DNA of 64,000 nucleotides from Acidobacteriota bacterium (GTDB taxonomy: Bacteria; Acidobacteriota; JAAYUB01): assembly GCA_012517875.1 (NCBI GenBank), contig JAAYUB010000134.1, forward strand, positions 1 through 64,000. Direction: 5' to 3'. The position numbers and the translations under genes are program-made. Below the pieces are notes generated by a model, which saw only the letters and a program-made list of their open reading frames with translations, did not search any database and was not told the DNA's origin. Positions 32,458-41,660 of the stretch are shown here, piece by piece. The stretch's first letter is position 1; every line of letters starts with the position of its first letter.

Positions 32458-34875
32458 TCAGCGCTCGGCGGCGGGTTCCGCGAGGCGGGCGAGCTCGGGG
32501 TGGACCAGGCGGTAGAGCCGCATATTGGCCATCACGTGGTTCACGTAGCCGCGGGTCTGGTGGAAGTGGATCTCCGGCGGCAGGTACAGGTCGGCCGGCT
32601 GGCCGGCCAGGCGCGTCCAGTACGCCGCCTGGCCGAGGCCGGCGTTGTAAGCGGCGGCCGCGGCGGCGGGGGACTGGAGGCGGTCCAGCAGCTGGCGCAG
32701 GTAGCGGACGCCGAGCCGGATGTTCAGCCCCGGCTGGTACAGGGCGGCACCGGCGTCGGGCAGCTCGATGCCGCTCTGAGCCGCCACCGTACGGGCCGTG
32801 TCGGGCATGAGCTGCATGAGCCCGCGGGCGGAGACCGGAGAGTGGGCGCGGGGGTTGAACCGGCTCTCCTGGTGGATGATGCTGTAGATGAGGCTGGGGT
32901 CGACACCCGCCTCGCGGTTGGCGGCGCGGACGTCCTCCTGGTAGGGCGCCGGGTAGCTGAGGCGGAGCAGCTCCGGGTTGATCATCGCCAGCGGCGTGCC
33001 CTCGGGATAGCGCTCCAGAGCCAGGTAGGACCAGCGGTACGCCTGGTGTGGGGCGCCGGCCCGCTCAAACAGGCGGGCCAGCGTCACAGCGCGCCGGATG
33101 GCCGGGTCGTGTTCGGAGTCGCCGGTATGCCGCGCCACGAGCACCAGCGGCGTGCGGCTGTACTCGAGGGCGGCCGGCTCTGCCAGCCCCAGCCGTTGGA
33201 AGGTCCGCGCGCGGAACAGCCGTCCTGCCGGCGTGTCGACGGCCGAAGGGGCGGGCGGGGTCATGGCATCGGTCGGAAGCGACGGGATGTCCGCCAGCGC
33301 AGTGATCACCGCCCGGTACCGAGGCAGCTGCTGAAGACCCCGGTGCCACGCGGCGGCGTCGCCGGTCAAGAAATACAGCCGGCCGTATTCCTCATAGGCG
33401 GCCGTCTGGTCGCCTTGCGCGGCGAGGTCGGCCGCCCGGGTGCGGGCCGCGGCGGCGAGCGCCGTCCGCAGGTCCGGCCGGCTGGCCAGGACGGCGTCCG
33501 CCCGGTCCATGGACAGGAACGCGTACTGGCTGTGGCGGTGGTTCAGTTCGGCGGTCCACGTCTCCACCGCCCGCTGCGGATCGCCTGCGCCCTCCAGGGC
33601 GAGGCCGAGAAAGAACCGGGCCTCGAGCCGGTCCGGCAGATTGCCGGAGGCGGGGGATGGGAGTTGCGGCAGCAGCGTCTCGAGGATGGGGACGGCCTGT
33701 TTGGGCATCCCTAGTCGCAGGTGGAACAGCGCTTCCAGATATTCGAAGCGCCGGCGCTCCCGCCCGTTGAATTCGGCGGCAGCCCGCTGCAGCCAGCCGA
33801 GCGGCGCCGTGCTCGGGCCCGTGAGGCGGGTGACGTTGTAGAGGGCGGCATAGACATCCGACCGCGTGGCCTCATCGTCGGCCAGCTCCAGCCCGTCGGT
33901 GTACACCGGCAGGGCCTCGGCCTCCCGGCCGGCCAGCAGCAGCGTCCGGCCCAGGGCAAGCCGGCTCTGGACCTGGAGGTCCTTGCCGCCGGAGCGTCCC
34001 GCTTCATCGTAGAATTGCGCGGCGGCGGCGTAATCGCCCTGGAGAAAGCGACAGCGGCCCACCCAGAAGGTGTAGAGCGGCCGCTTGGCCGACTGGGGGA
34101 AGCGTTGGCGGAGCGCCTCGGCCAGCGGGAGCGCCCGTCGTGCTTCGCGGTTCTGCACCAGCACCGCCGTCAGCCGGGCCAGGCGGTCCTCCGACTGGCG
34201 GACCCGGTTCATGAGCGGTTCGCTGTCGAGCAGACCCAGCGCCGCGGCCGCCTCGGTGCGCGCCCGGCCGGACGCCAGCGCCGGCCAGAGCAGCCCCCAG
34301 GCGGCGTCCCACTGCTTGAGCCGGGCGTGGATGCCGGCCGCCGCCAGCCGAGCCTCGTCGCGGCGGGACTTGTACTTGTGGGCGCAGTTCAGGAAGGTCT
34401 GCAGCGCCAGGCTGAGCTTGCCGCTGTCGCGGTAACTTGCCGCCAGCAGAAAGTGGGCGTCCGGGTTGTAGGGGCTCTTCGGTTGGCTCTTGACCAGCGC
34501 GTACCAGCACTTGCGGGCCGCGACGGGGTTCCCCGCCGCGTCGTGCAGACGAGCCTGCTCCGCGAGCATGTAGTCGGCGAAGAGAGAGTCGCGGGGGATC
34601 CAGGCGGCGTAGAGAGCGATTGCCTCCGCGCGTTGGCCGGACGATTCGTGCAGCCAGGCCTGCAGCAGGTAGAGGCGGTCGCGCCGGTACGCAGTCGGAT
34701 CGGTCTGCTGCAGGGTGGCCACCTCGGCCAGCGCCTCCGGCCAGCGTCCGGCCTGGACATGCGGCTCCACTTCGGGAATCCCGATGGACGCGCGCAGCGG
34801 CAACGCACCCGCACCCAAAGGCAGGGCGAGGAACAACAGGCAATGTATCCACGAGCGGACGGCCGGTGCTTTCAT
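32458..34875 (-). CDS. TPR-repeat soluble lytic transglycosylase (Slt type)
   Basis: 805 residues. A signal peptide (about 5-25) is followed by a long superhelical region of tetratricopeptide-like helical pairs (about 30-620) as in Slt70, then an SLT domain (about 655-795). The catalytic glutamate is E670 in IIHQESRFNP; the downstream GLMQLMPDTA and AYNAG(L)G motifs are intact. It cleaves the MurNAc-GlcNAc bond of peptidoglycan to form 1,6-anhydro ends. The ATG at 34875 starts the signal peptide; a long in-frame extension upstream is within repeat DNA and is not used. No good ribosome site is visible. Confidence 0.9.
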   Translation of the reverse strand: MKAPAVRSWIHCLLFLALPLGAGALPLRASIGIPEVEPHVQAGRWPEALAEVATLQQTDPTAYRRDRLYLLQAWLHESSGQRAEAIALYAAWIPRDSLFADYMLAEQARLHDAAGNPVAARKCWYALVKSQPKSPYNPDAHFLLAASYRDSGKLSLALQTFLNCAHKYKSRRDEARLAAAGIHARLKQWDAAWGLLWPALASGRARTEAAAALGLLDSEPLMNRVRQSEDRLARLTAVLVQNREARRALPLAEALRQRFPQSAKRPLYTFWVGRCRFLQGDYAAAAQFYDEAGRSGGKDLQVQSRLALGRTLLLAGREAEALPVYTDGLELADDEATRSDVYAALYNVTRLTGPSTAPLGWLQRAAAEFNGRERRRFEYLEALFHLRLGMPKQAVPILETLLPQLPSPASGNLPDRLEARFFLGLALEGAGDPQRAVETWTAELNHRHSQYAFLSMDRADAVLASRPDLRTALAAAARTRAADLAAQGDQTAAYEEYGRLYFLTGDAAAWHRGLQQLPRYRAVITALADIPSLPTDAMTPPAPSAVDTPAGRLFRARTFQRLGLAEPAALEYSRTPLVLVARHTGDSEHDPAIRRAVTLARLFERAGAPHQAYRWSYLALERYPEGTPLAMINPELLRLSYPAPYQEDVRAANREAGVDPSLIYSIIHQESRFNPRAHSPVSARGLMQLMPDTARTVAAQSGIELPDAGAALYQPGLNIRLGVRYLRQLLDRLQSPAAAAAAYNAGLGQAAYWTRLAGQPADLYLPPEIHFHQTRGYVNHVMANMRLYRLVHPELARLAEPAAER

Positions 34876-35000
34876 GATTGATTGATCAACCGATCCGGGC
34901 CTGTAACCAGCCGCCCGGATCAACCGCTCATTGTAATGGAAGCGGCGGTTTCGCCCAACCCTTTTTGCACGGACTTCAACCACCTCCAGTCGTGCGACCG
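34876..35000. other. Gene-free spacer upstream of the transglycosylase gene
   Basis: No open frame of coding character. The ATTGATTGATCAACC segment just before the gene is AT-rich and could hold its promoter, but no confident -35/-10 pair was found. It continues into the octamer array. Confidence 0.5.
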
Positions 35001-35072
35001 GTGGAATCGATGGACAGTTGAATCGGTGAATGGATGGCTGGGTGAATAGGTGAACGGGTGGATTGGTGATGG
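35001..35072. repeat. Octamer-phased degenerate tandem repeat
   Basis: Nine contiguous 8-base units in one register: GTGGAATC, GATGGACA, GTTGAATC, GGTGAATG, GATGGCTG, GGTGAATA, GGTGAACG, GGTGGATT, GGTGATGG. The consensus is close to GGTGAATC. The same unit recurs as four perfect-phase copies at 43151-43182. Confidence 0.85.
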
Positions 35073-35095
35073 GCACGTAGATCCGGTTTCTGTAA

Positions 35096-35178
35096 TCCAG
35101 GATCCAGGACTCAGAACCCGAGACCCAGGTCCGAATTCCGATTTCCGATGTTCGATAGCCGAAGTCCGATGTCCGGTT
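35096..35178. repeat. Heptamer-phased degenerate tandem repeat
   Basis: About twelve contiguous 7-base units: TCCAGGA twice, CTCAGAA, CCCGAGA, CCCAGGT, then a run of CCGAxxT units (CCGAATT, CCGATTT, CCGATGT, TCGATAG, CCGAAGT, CCGATGT). It abuts the stop codon of the unknown secreted gene on the minus strand. Confidence 0.85.
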
Positions 35179-36310
35179 AAGGGGCGTTCCCCAGCGTCGA
35201 CCCTTCTCGTCGGTGATCACGCGAGAAGGCGATCCACGCTTTTTTCCCATCCAGCTGATAATGAACTTTCAACGTTTCCTGGCCTCTCTCGGGCTTGAAG
35301 GTGTGCTCGATGACGGCATCGACCCATATTCCCGGTTCGCGGTAACGGAAACAGAAGAACTGGCCGTAATAATTGCCCGAAGCATTGCGCTGGTCGGCGA
35401 ATTTCAGAAAGACCATCCCCTTCTGGTACCCCACGTAATAATCCGGAACGTGATCGTCATATTTTCGGGCGACGTAATAGCCCCCTTCCCTGGAGATGAC
35501 GGTCAGGCCCTCCCGCCAGCCGCCGGTCAGGTCATTTGGATTGGTCGGCGGATTCGGCGGCGGCGGATCGACGCGCTGGTTTGCGGCCAAAGTTCCCTTT
35601 GTCGCCGGCGAATCGAAGCCCGGTTCCAGGTTCAGGTTGGCCAGCCGGACGTCGTTTTCCAGGGTCCTGATCATTGCGTTGAAGTCCCCAGTGGTTTTCA
35701 GGTTTGGAACATTCAGATTGTTCGCCTGATCCTCGGTGAGAAAGGAACAGCCGAGCGTGTTGCGCACCGTGAGTCCCATCGTGAGGGCCTGATTGATTCC
35801 GCTTCTTGCCATTTCGAGGCGAAAGCTGTTCCCTACCCGGGTGGCGGCAACGGCCTGGCCGCTGTGGAACCCGAGATCGGCGACGTAGGTGTCGCAGGTG
35901 GCGAACGATTGCAAGCCCTGATCGGACCTGAAGATGGTCGACATCGCCGTCTTTAAATTGGAGTGGCATCCCTCCAGATACGCCATCTTCTGCCGGTTGT
36001 TCATGCGTTCCGTCGCCTGGGGGAAGCGCTGCAGCAACTCGGTGATCCGGCGGATCTGGCCGGAATCGAAGGGTGGATCGAAGTACCGGTCGGCGAGCTG
36101 GTTCAGCATGGTGATGGCCGTGTTGATGTAGCCGTTGATGGTGTTGGAATTTTCGGAGGTGATTCCCTGGTATTCGACGATCAGTGCGGTCATGCCGATG
36201 TTGCCCGCCGCGTTGAACACCAGGCGCTGGCGCTCGTTGGCTTTCAGTTGCTGGCCGCCCAGCCAGAGCAGCAGACAGGGCACGACGAACAACACTTTCG
36301 TGATTCTCAT
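35177..36310 (-). CDS. Unidentified secreted protein flanked by phased repeats
   Basis: 377 residues with a signal peptide (MRITKVLFVVPCLLLWLGGQQLKA). I recognise no family. The first 220 residues are helical with a few Cys (C134, C158 and C213, roughly), then a Pro/Asn-rich linker around 265-275 (PPPPNPPTNPNDL) leads to a beta-rich C-terminal domain (about 275-365) with Trp, Tyr and Lys clusters. GGAGGTGACAGG precedes the ATG. It stands alone between a TPR-transglycosylase and MFS genes, with repeat arrays directly at its 3' side and just beyond its 5' side. Base composition looks less GC-rich than its neighbours. Confidence 0.75.
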   Translation of the reverse strand: MRITKVLFVVPCLLLWLGGQQLKANERQRLVFNAAGNIGMTALIVEYQGITSENSNTINGYINTAITMLNQLADRYFDPPFDSGQIRRITELLQRFPQATERMNNRQKMAYLEGCHSNLKTAMSTIFRSDQGLQSFATCDTYVADLGFHSGQAVAATRVGNSFRLEMARSGINQALTMGLTVRNTLGCSFLTEDQANNLNVPNLKTTGDFNAMIRTLENDVRLANLNLEPGFDSPATKGTLAANQRVDPPPPNPPTNPNDLTGGWREGLTVISREGGYYVARKYDDHVPDYYVGYQKGMVFLKFADQRNASGNYYGQFFCFRYREPGIWVDAVIEHTFKPERGQETLKVHYQLDGKKAWIAFSRDHRREGSTLGNAP

Positions 36311-36422
36311 CCTGTCACCTCCGCTGGTTGGCGATTCTTCTTCTTACATTTCAAAGTATGGTAAAACCCGGCCGATGTCAATCAGCGGTTGATCGGCCAT
36401 TTGGATACGAGTCCGGCGATGC

Positions 36423-36527
36423 TGGAATCCGGGACCCAGGTCCGATCTCAGAAATCCGATTTCCGAAGTCCGAAGTCCGAGTTCCGATGCCGGGAACGAG
36501 CCTCCGGCCTCGAGCCTCTAGCCTCGA
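36423..36527. repeat. Heptamer-phased degenerate tandem repeat
   Basis: Fifteen contiguous 7-base units in one register, including CGGGACC, CAGGTCC, GATCTCA, GAAATCC, GATTTCC, GAAGTCC twice, GAGTTCC and GATGCCG, ending with four GCCTCxA-type units (GCCTCCG, GCCTCGA, GCCTCTA, GCCTCGA). The CCCAGG/TCCGA phrase also occurs in the array at 35.1 kb. Lies in the leader region of the MFS gene; 36528-36613 shows nothing else. Confidence 0.85.
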
Positions 36528-36613
36528 TTCTGATGTGCCTTGACTTTGCCGCGGCCGGACATTATCTTCGCGAGGATGATCTTGCAATCCGTGTTACGGA
36601 GCCCCCGTCCCGC

Positions 36614-37858
36614 ATGAACAAGCCCTCGCCCAACCTGAAGCGGCTGCCGGCGGCCGTGGTGGCACTGGGCGTGGTGAGCTTCTGCAACGACCTGTCCAGC
36701 GAGATGATCTACCCGCTGCTGCCGCTGTTTCTCGCCACGACCATGGGAGCGGGGGCGTGGGTGATCGGGCTCATCGAGGGGGTGGCCGAGTCCACCGCCG
36801 CGGCGCTGAAGCTGGTCGCCGGCCTCCTGGCCGACCGGGTGCGGCGGCGTAAGCCCATGCTGCTGGCCGGCTACGGGATCTCCGCGGCGGCCCGGCCCCT
36901 CATCGGCCTGGCCGGCGCCTGGCCGTTTGTTCTGGCCATGCGCTTCGCCGACCGGGTGGGCAAGGGCGTCCGCACCTCGCCCCGCGACGCGCTCATCGCC
37001 GACGTGACCGCGCCGGAAATCCGCGGTGCTGCCTTCGGCTTCCACCGCGCCATGGACCACGCCGGCGCAGTGGTGGGGCCGCTCGCGGCCGCGGCGCTGC
37101 TGGTGGGCGCCGGACTGGAGCTGGGCCAGGTGTTCCTGCTCGCGGCGATCCCCGGCGTGGCGGTGCTTGTCGTCCTCGTCGCGGGGGTTCGGGAGCCGGC
37201 GCGCGCCGCGCCCGCCGCGCCGCCCGCATGGGACGTGCGCCGCGACTGGCGTGGCCTCGGGCGCCCGTTCCACCGGTTCCTGCTGGCCATGCTGGTGTTC
37301 ACGCTGGGCAACTCGGCCGACGCATTCCTGCTGCTGCGACTGGCGCAGTCGGGCGTGCCCGAGGCGTGGGTGGCGGTGCTCTGGTCGCTCCACCATGTGG
37401 TGAAGATGGCCGCCACGTATGTCGGCGGGCGCCTGTCCGACCGGCTGGGCCGGCGGCGCATGGTGCTGGCCGGCTGGGCGGTCTACGCGGCGGTCTACCT
37501 GGTCTTCGCCGCCGGTCCGTCCATGCCCGGGCTCGTCGCCGCGTTCATGGTGTACGGAATCTACTTCGGCCTCACCGAGCCGGTGGAGAAGGCGTGGGTC
37601 GCCGACCTGGCCCCGACGGCGCTGCGCGGCGCGGCATTCGGGTCGTACCACGCGGTGGTGGGGCTGGGCGCGCTGCCCGCCAGCCTCGTCTTTGGCCTGG
37701 TCTGGCAGGCCTGGGGCGCTCCGGCCGCATTCGGTTTGGGTGCCGCCCTGGCCGCCGCGGCGGCCGCCCTGCTCGTGCGTGTGAGCGCCGAGGAGGCAAT
37801 CGCGGCCGATGGGCTGAACCAGGCGCCGAAATCCACGTACAATCAACCCAAGGAGTAG
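36614..37858 (+). CDS. MFS transporter (drug-resistance-type)
   Basis: 414 residues with about 12 membrane helices and the major facilitator loop 2-3 motif GLLADRVRRRKPMLLAGYG (near 70-90), plus a second copy GRLSDRLGRRRMVLAG in the second half. Residues SFCNDLSSEMIYPLLPLF at the N-terminus resemble the YfcJ/fosmidomycin-resistance-like subgroup. The ATG at 36614 begins the first helix; longer frames enter repeat DNA. Its stop overlaps the ribosome site of the next MFS gene, so the two are probably co-transcribed. Substrate unknown. Confidence 0.85.
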   Translation: MNKPSPNLKRLPAAVVALGVVSFCNDLSSEMIYPLLPLFLATTMGAGAWVIGLIEGVAESTAAALKLVAGLLADRVRRRKPMLLAGYGISAAARPLIGLAGAWPFVLAMRFADRVGKGVRTSPRDALIADVTAPEIRGAAFGFHRAMDHAGAVVGPLAAAALLVGAGLELGQVFLLAAIPGVAVLVVLVAGVREPARAAPAAPPAWDVRRDWRGLGRPFHRFLLAMLVFTLGNSADAFLLLRLAQSGVPEAWVAVLWSLHHVVKMAATYVGGRLSDRLGRRRMVLAGWAVYAAVYLVFAAGPSMPGLVAAFMVYGIYFGLTEPVEKAWVADLAPTALRGAAFGSYHAVVGLGALPASLVFGLVWQAWGAPAAFGLGAALAAAAAALLVRVSAEEAIAADGLNQAPKSTYNQPKE

Positions 37859-37862
37859 CGGT

Positions 37863-39302
37863 ATGACGGAAACCCCCGGGACCACCGAGAAGAAGAGCCC
37901 CTGGCGCGAGATCGTGGAACCGTTCGTAAACCTGGTGCAGGCGCCGATGGCCCTCTGGGCGGCCAATCTGAGCTACTGCCTCGAGGGGCTGGCCTACTTC
38001 GGAACACTGGCCCTGCTGGCGATCTACTACAACGACTTCCTCGGCTTCGACGACCACGCCGCCGACTGGATGGTGGGTGTGCTCACAGGCGGCATCACCC
38101 TGGGCATGCTGTTCCTCGGCAGCATCCCCGACCGTTGGGGCGTCCGCCGGGCGCTGGTGGCGGCGATGGCGTTCGTCCTGGTGGGCCGGGCGCTGCTCGC
38201 GGCCGGTCCCACGTTCCTGCCGTGGTTCGGCGGCGCGACATCGCCGCTGTTCCTGGTGTCGCTGGCGGGGATCCTGTGCGTAGTGGTGGGCTGGGGGATG
38301 TACCAGCCGGCGATTTTCTCCGCCGTCAAGCATTTCACGGACGAGAAGACCGCGGCGATGGGCTTCGCCATGCTGTACGCGGTGAACAACCTGGGCGGCT
38401 TCCTCCCCGGGCTGCTGTCGCCCCGGGTGCGCGCCGCCACTAACGCGTTCTTCGAGGCCCACGCGCCCACCGCCGGCCCCGGACCCCGCGGCGAGATCCA
38501 TTACGGCATCCTCGGGGTGTACTGGGTATATGTGGCCCTGACCGTGGTGGGCCTGCTGGTGGTGGCGCTCCTGCTGAACCGGCGCGCGGTGGAGCGGGCC
38601 CGCCGGATCCTGGCCGGCGACTCGGCCGCCGGCGCGCCCCCCGCGGCGGAGGGGACCGGCCGGCCCCGGCGCACGCTGGGCGAGTATCTGCGCCAACATC
38701 CGCTGCGGGACGGCAAGTTCACCTTTTTTGTTTTCGTCCTGATCCCGGTGCAGACGCTGTTCGCCCACAACTGGCTGACCCTGCCCCAGTACGTGGACCG
38801 CTGCTTCGGCCAGGGCGTCCGGGACAACATGGAGTTCTTCGTCAACTTCAGCCCGCTGCTCATCTTTGTGCTGACGCCGCTGGTGGCCGCGCTCACCACG
38901 AAGGTGCCGGTGTACCGCATGATGATGCTGGGCACGCTGGTGATGGCCGCCCCCACGTTCCTGCTGTCGCTCGGCACCAACGTCTATCTGCTGGTCGCGT
39001 ACATCGTGATCATGTCGGTGGGCGAGGCCATGTGGTCGCCCCGCTTTCTGCAGTTCATCACCCAGATCGCACCCGCGGGGCGCACCGGCGAATACGTGGG
39101 CGTGGGGCAGTTCCCCTGGTTCCTGACCAAGATCCTCACCAGCCTGTACGCCGGCTTCTTCCTGGCCCGCTTCGTGCCCATCGATGGCTTGCGCCATCCC
39201 CAGACCTTGTGGCTGGTGTACGGCGGCGTCGCCATGATCACGCCGGTGGCGCTGTTCCTGGCCCGCCGGCGGGTCAGCGGCAAGCTGGAGGAGAAGGGCT
39301 GA
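37863..39302 (+). CDS. MFS/POT-like transporter
   Basis: 479 residues with about 12-14 membrane helices. The N-terminal SYCLEGLAYFGTLALLAIYY resembles the ExxER-like helix of the proton-dependent oligopeptide family, with E-G-L-A-Y-F-G in place of ERFSYYG, and the loop motif GSIPDRWGVRRALV follows. A charged loop at about 235-275 divides the halves. AAGGAG lies 8 bases before the ATG. Coupling to peptide uptake is plausible because a prolyl oligopeptidase follows, but this is inference. Confidence 0.8.
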   Translation: MTETPGTTEKKSPWREIVEPFVNLVQAPMALWAANLSYCLEGLAYFGTLALLAIYYNDFLGFDDHAADWMVGVLTGGITLGMLFLGSIPDRWGVRRALVAAMAFVLVGRALLAAGPTFLPWFGGATSPLFLVSLAGILCVVVGWGMYQPAIFSAVKHFTDEKTAAMGFAMLYAVNNLGGFLPGLLSPRVRAATNAFFEAHAPTAGPGPRGEIHYGILGVYWVYVALTVVGLLVVALLLNRRAVERARRILAGDSAAGAPPAAEGTGRPRRTLGEYLRQHPLRDGKFTFFVFVLIPVQTLFAHNWLTLPQYVDRCFGQGVRDNMEFFVNFSPLLIFVLTPLVAALTTKVPVYRMMMLGTLVMAAPTFLLSLGTNVYLLVAYIVIMSVGEAMWSPRFLQFITQIAPAGRTGEYVGVGQFPWFLTKILTSLYAGFFLARFVPIDGLRHPQTLWLVYGGVAMITPVALFLARRRVSGKLEEKG

Positions 39303-39419
39303 CGCGACGGGCGCGGCGGCGGTGCAGACACCCGGCCGCCGGCGCACCTTGAGATACGTGGGACAATATCCGCGAGGCCTGGTCGGGCCCGCGAACCTTA
39401 TTCCGACTGAGGAGGCGAC

Positions 39420-41555
39420 ATGCGCAACGCGACCATCGGCATCCTGCTGACGGCGATCCTGACGGCCGCCGGCATCCTGGGCGTGCCGGCGGCGGATCCG
39501 CCGGCGATCCAGTATCCCAAGACGGCCACGGTGGACCAGACGGACGACTACCACGGCACGAAGGTGGCCGACCCGTACCGCTGGCTCGAAGACGACAAGG
39601 CCCCGGCCGTGGCCGCTTGGGTGCAGGAGCAGAACGCCCTCACCTTCGGCTACCTGGACAAGATCCCTTACCGCGACGCCATCCGCAAGCGACTGGAGAC
39701 GCTGATGAACTATCCCCGCTACAGCGCGCCGTTCCGGGCGGGCGATTACTACTTCTTCAGCAAGAACGACGGCCTCCAGAACCAGAGCGTGACCTATTAC
39801 CAGAAGGGCCTGACCGGCGAGCCCCGGGTCTTCCTCGACCCCAATGCGCTCTCGAAGGACGGCACCACGCGGGCCGGCCTGGCCGGTTTCTCCGAGGACG
39901 ACCGCTACGTCGTGGTCCGCTACTCGGCGGCCGGCTCCGACTGGGGCGAGTTGAAGGTCATGGGCGTGGCCAGCCGCCGCGAACTGTCGGACCACCTGAA
40001 GTGGGTCAAGTTTTCCGGCGCGGCCTGGCGGGGCAACGGCTTCTACTACAGCCGCTATGACGCTCCCAAGTCGGGCGAGGAGCTCACCGCCCGCAACGAG
40101 AACCAGAAGATTTACTACCACAAGCTGGGCGACCCCCAGGACAAGGACCGCCTCGTCTTCGAGGACCCCGAGCATCCGCTGCGCTACCACGGCGCCAGCG
40201 TGACCGAGGACGGGCGTTACCTGATCATCTCCAGCTCCGAGGGGACCCACGGCAACGAGGTGCGCGTCCGCGACCTGAAGCGCAAGGGCAGCCAGTTCCA
40301 GGTGCTCTGCCCGGGCTTCCGGTACAACTACTCGATCATCGACAACGTGGGCGATCGCTTCCTCGTCCACACGGACCACGGGGCGCCCAACTATCGGGTG
40401 GTGCTGATCGACCCGCGCCGGCCCGAACCGGAGAACTGGCAGACCGTCGTCGCCGAGAAGAAGGACGTGCTGCGCGGCGCCTCGACCGCCGGCGGCAAGC
40501 TGTTCTGCACCTACCTCGTGGACGTGTCCACCCGCGTCTACCAGCACGCCCTCAACGGCAGGCTGGAAAAAGAGATCGAACTCCCCGGCCTGGGATCGGC
40601 GGGCGGATTCTACGGCAAGAAGAAGGACACGACCCTGTTCTATACCTTCACCAACTTCACCTATCCACCGGTGATCTTCAAGTATGACCTGAAGACGGGC
40701 CGGAGCGAGCTGTTCCGCCGCACCGAGCTCCCCTTCGACCCGGCCGGCTTCGAGGCGAAGCAGGTGTTCTACCCCTCGAAGGACGGCACGAAGATCCCCA
40801 TGTTCATCGTGCACAGGAAGGGGCTGGCGCTCACCGGCGACAACCCCACCTACTTGTACGGCTACGGTGGCTTCAACGCCAGCATGACACCGTCGTTCAG
40901 CGCCACGCTGATGCTCTGGCTGGAAAGCGGCGGCGTCTACGCCATGGCCAACCTGCGGGGCGGCGGCGAGTACGGCGAGAGCTGGCACCAGGCCGGCATG
41001 CGCGAAAAGAAGCAGAACGTGTTCGACGACTTCATCGCCGCGGCCGAGTACCTGATCCGCGAAAAGTACACCTCGTCGGAGCGGCTGGCCATCGCCGGCG
41101 GCTCCAACGGCGGGCTGCTCGTGGGCGCCTGCATGACCCAGCGCCCCGAGCTGTACAAAGTCGCCCTGCCGGCGGTGGGCGTGATGGACATGCTCCGCTT
41201 CCACAAGTTCACGGTGGGGTGGGGCTGGACCGTGGAGTATGGCACCAGCGACGACCCCGACCAGTTCAACTACCTGAAGGCGTACTCGCCGCTCCACAAC
41301 CTGAAGCCGGGCGTGCGCTATCCGGCCACCCTGGTCACCACCGCCGATCACGACGACCGCGTGGTGCCGGCCCACTCGTTCAAGTTCATCGCCACGCTGC
41401 AGGCGTGCCAGGCCGGCCCGGACCCGGTGCTCATCCGCATCGAGACGCGCTCCGGCCACGGCGCCTCTTCGCTCACCAAGGGCCTCGACCTTCAGGCGGA
41501 CACCTGGGCGTTCACGTTCTGGAACATGGGGGTGAAGCCGAAGGTCGGGGAATAG
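39420..41555 (+). CDS. Prolyl oligopeptidase (S9A), with signal peptide
   Basis: 711 residues. A signal peptide (about 1-24) is followed by the POP N-terminal seven-bladed propeller (about 30-420) with the usual [27 protein letters not shown] opening, and an alpha/beta hydrolase domain. The triad is S562 (GGSNGG), an Asp in ADHDDRV around 643-646, and H680 in SGHGA. The oxyanion-side [13 protein letters not shown] motif is intact. It hydrolyses Pro-containing peptides on the C-side of proline, here in the periplasm if the signal is used. GAGGAGG precedes the ATG. Preceding MFS/POT-like genes suggest a peptide scavenging module. Confidence 0.93.
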   Translation: MRNATIGILLTAILTAAGILGVPAADPPAIQYPKTATVDQTDDYHGTKVADPYRWLEDDKAPAVAAWVQEQNALTFGYLDKIPYRDAIRKRLETLMNYPRYSAPFRAGDYYFFSKNDGLQNQSVTYYQKGLTGEPRVFLDPNALSKDGTTRAGLAGFSEDDRYVVVRYSAAGSDWGELKVMGVASRRELSDHLKWVKFSGAAWRGNGFYYSRYDAPKSGEELTARNENQKIYYHKLGDPQDKDRLVFEDPEHPLRYHGASVTEDGRYLIISSSEGTHGNEVRVRDLKRKGSQFQVLCPGFRYNYSIIDNVGDRFLVHTDHGAPNYRVVLIDPRRPEPENWQTVVAEKKDVLRGASTAGGKLFCTYLVDVSTRVYQHALNGRLEKEIELPGLGSAGGFYGKKKDTTLFYTFTNFTYPPVIFKYDLKTGRSELFRRTELPFDPAGFEAKQVFYPSKDGTKIPMFIVHRKGLALTGDNPTYLYGYGGFNASMTPSFSATLMLWLESGGVYAMANLRGGGEYGESWHQAGMREKKQNVFDDFIAAAEYLIREKYTSSERLAIAGGSNGGLLVGACMTQRPELYKVALPAVGVMDMLRFHKFTVGWGWTVEYGTSDDPDQFNYLKAYSPLHNLKPGVRYPATLVTTADHDDRVVPAHSFKFIATLQACQAGPDPVLIRIETRSGHGASSLTKGLDLQADTWAFTFWNMGVKPKVGE

Positions 41556-41583
41556 GTGGCGCAGGCGTCCCGCCTGCGGAAGT
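41556..41583. repeat. REP-like hairpin after the prolyl oligopeptidase gene
   Basis: GCAGGCG-TCC-CGCCTGC forms a 7-bp stem with a 3-base loop at 41561-41577, immediately after the stop. Its stem/loop geometry is the same as in the hairpin block at 43.3-44.0 kb; a related broken copy (GCCGGCCTCCCGCCTGC) lies near 41831. Confidence 0.6.
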
Positions 41584-41660
41584 GAACGGTGAACAGTGAA
41601 CAGTAAACAGTGAGGAGATAGGAGGTGGCAGGTAGGAGTTAGGAGATGGGAGTTGGGATG
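41584..41660. repeat. Heptamer-phased degenerate tandem repeat
   Basis: Eleven contiguous 7-base units: GAACGGT, GAACAGT twice, AAACAGT, GAGGAGA, then TAGGAGG, TGGCAGG, TAGGAGT, TAGGAGA, TGGGAGT, TGGGATG. The GAACAGT...GAGGxGA phrase matches the repeats at 1.39 kb and 43.1 kb. Confidence 0.85.

Noticed and set aside
35001-36527. Possible CRISPR arrays from repeated short units
   Set aside because: Units are 7-8 bases, contiguous and without unique spacers; no cas genes are present.
37572-41459. Very long minus-strand open frame (about 1295 codons)
   Set aside because: It is antisense to the MFS genes and prolyl oligopeptidase, lacks domain content and reflects high GC at third codon positions.
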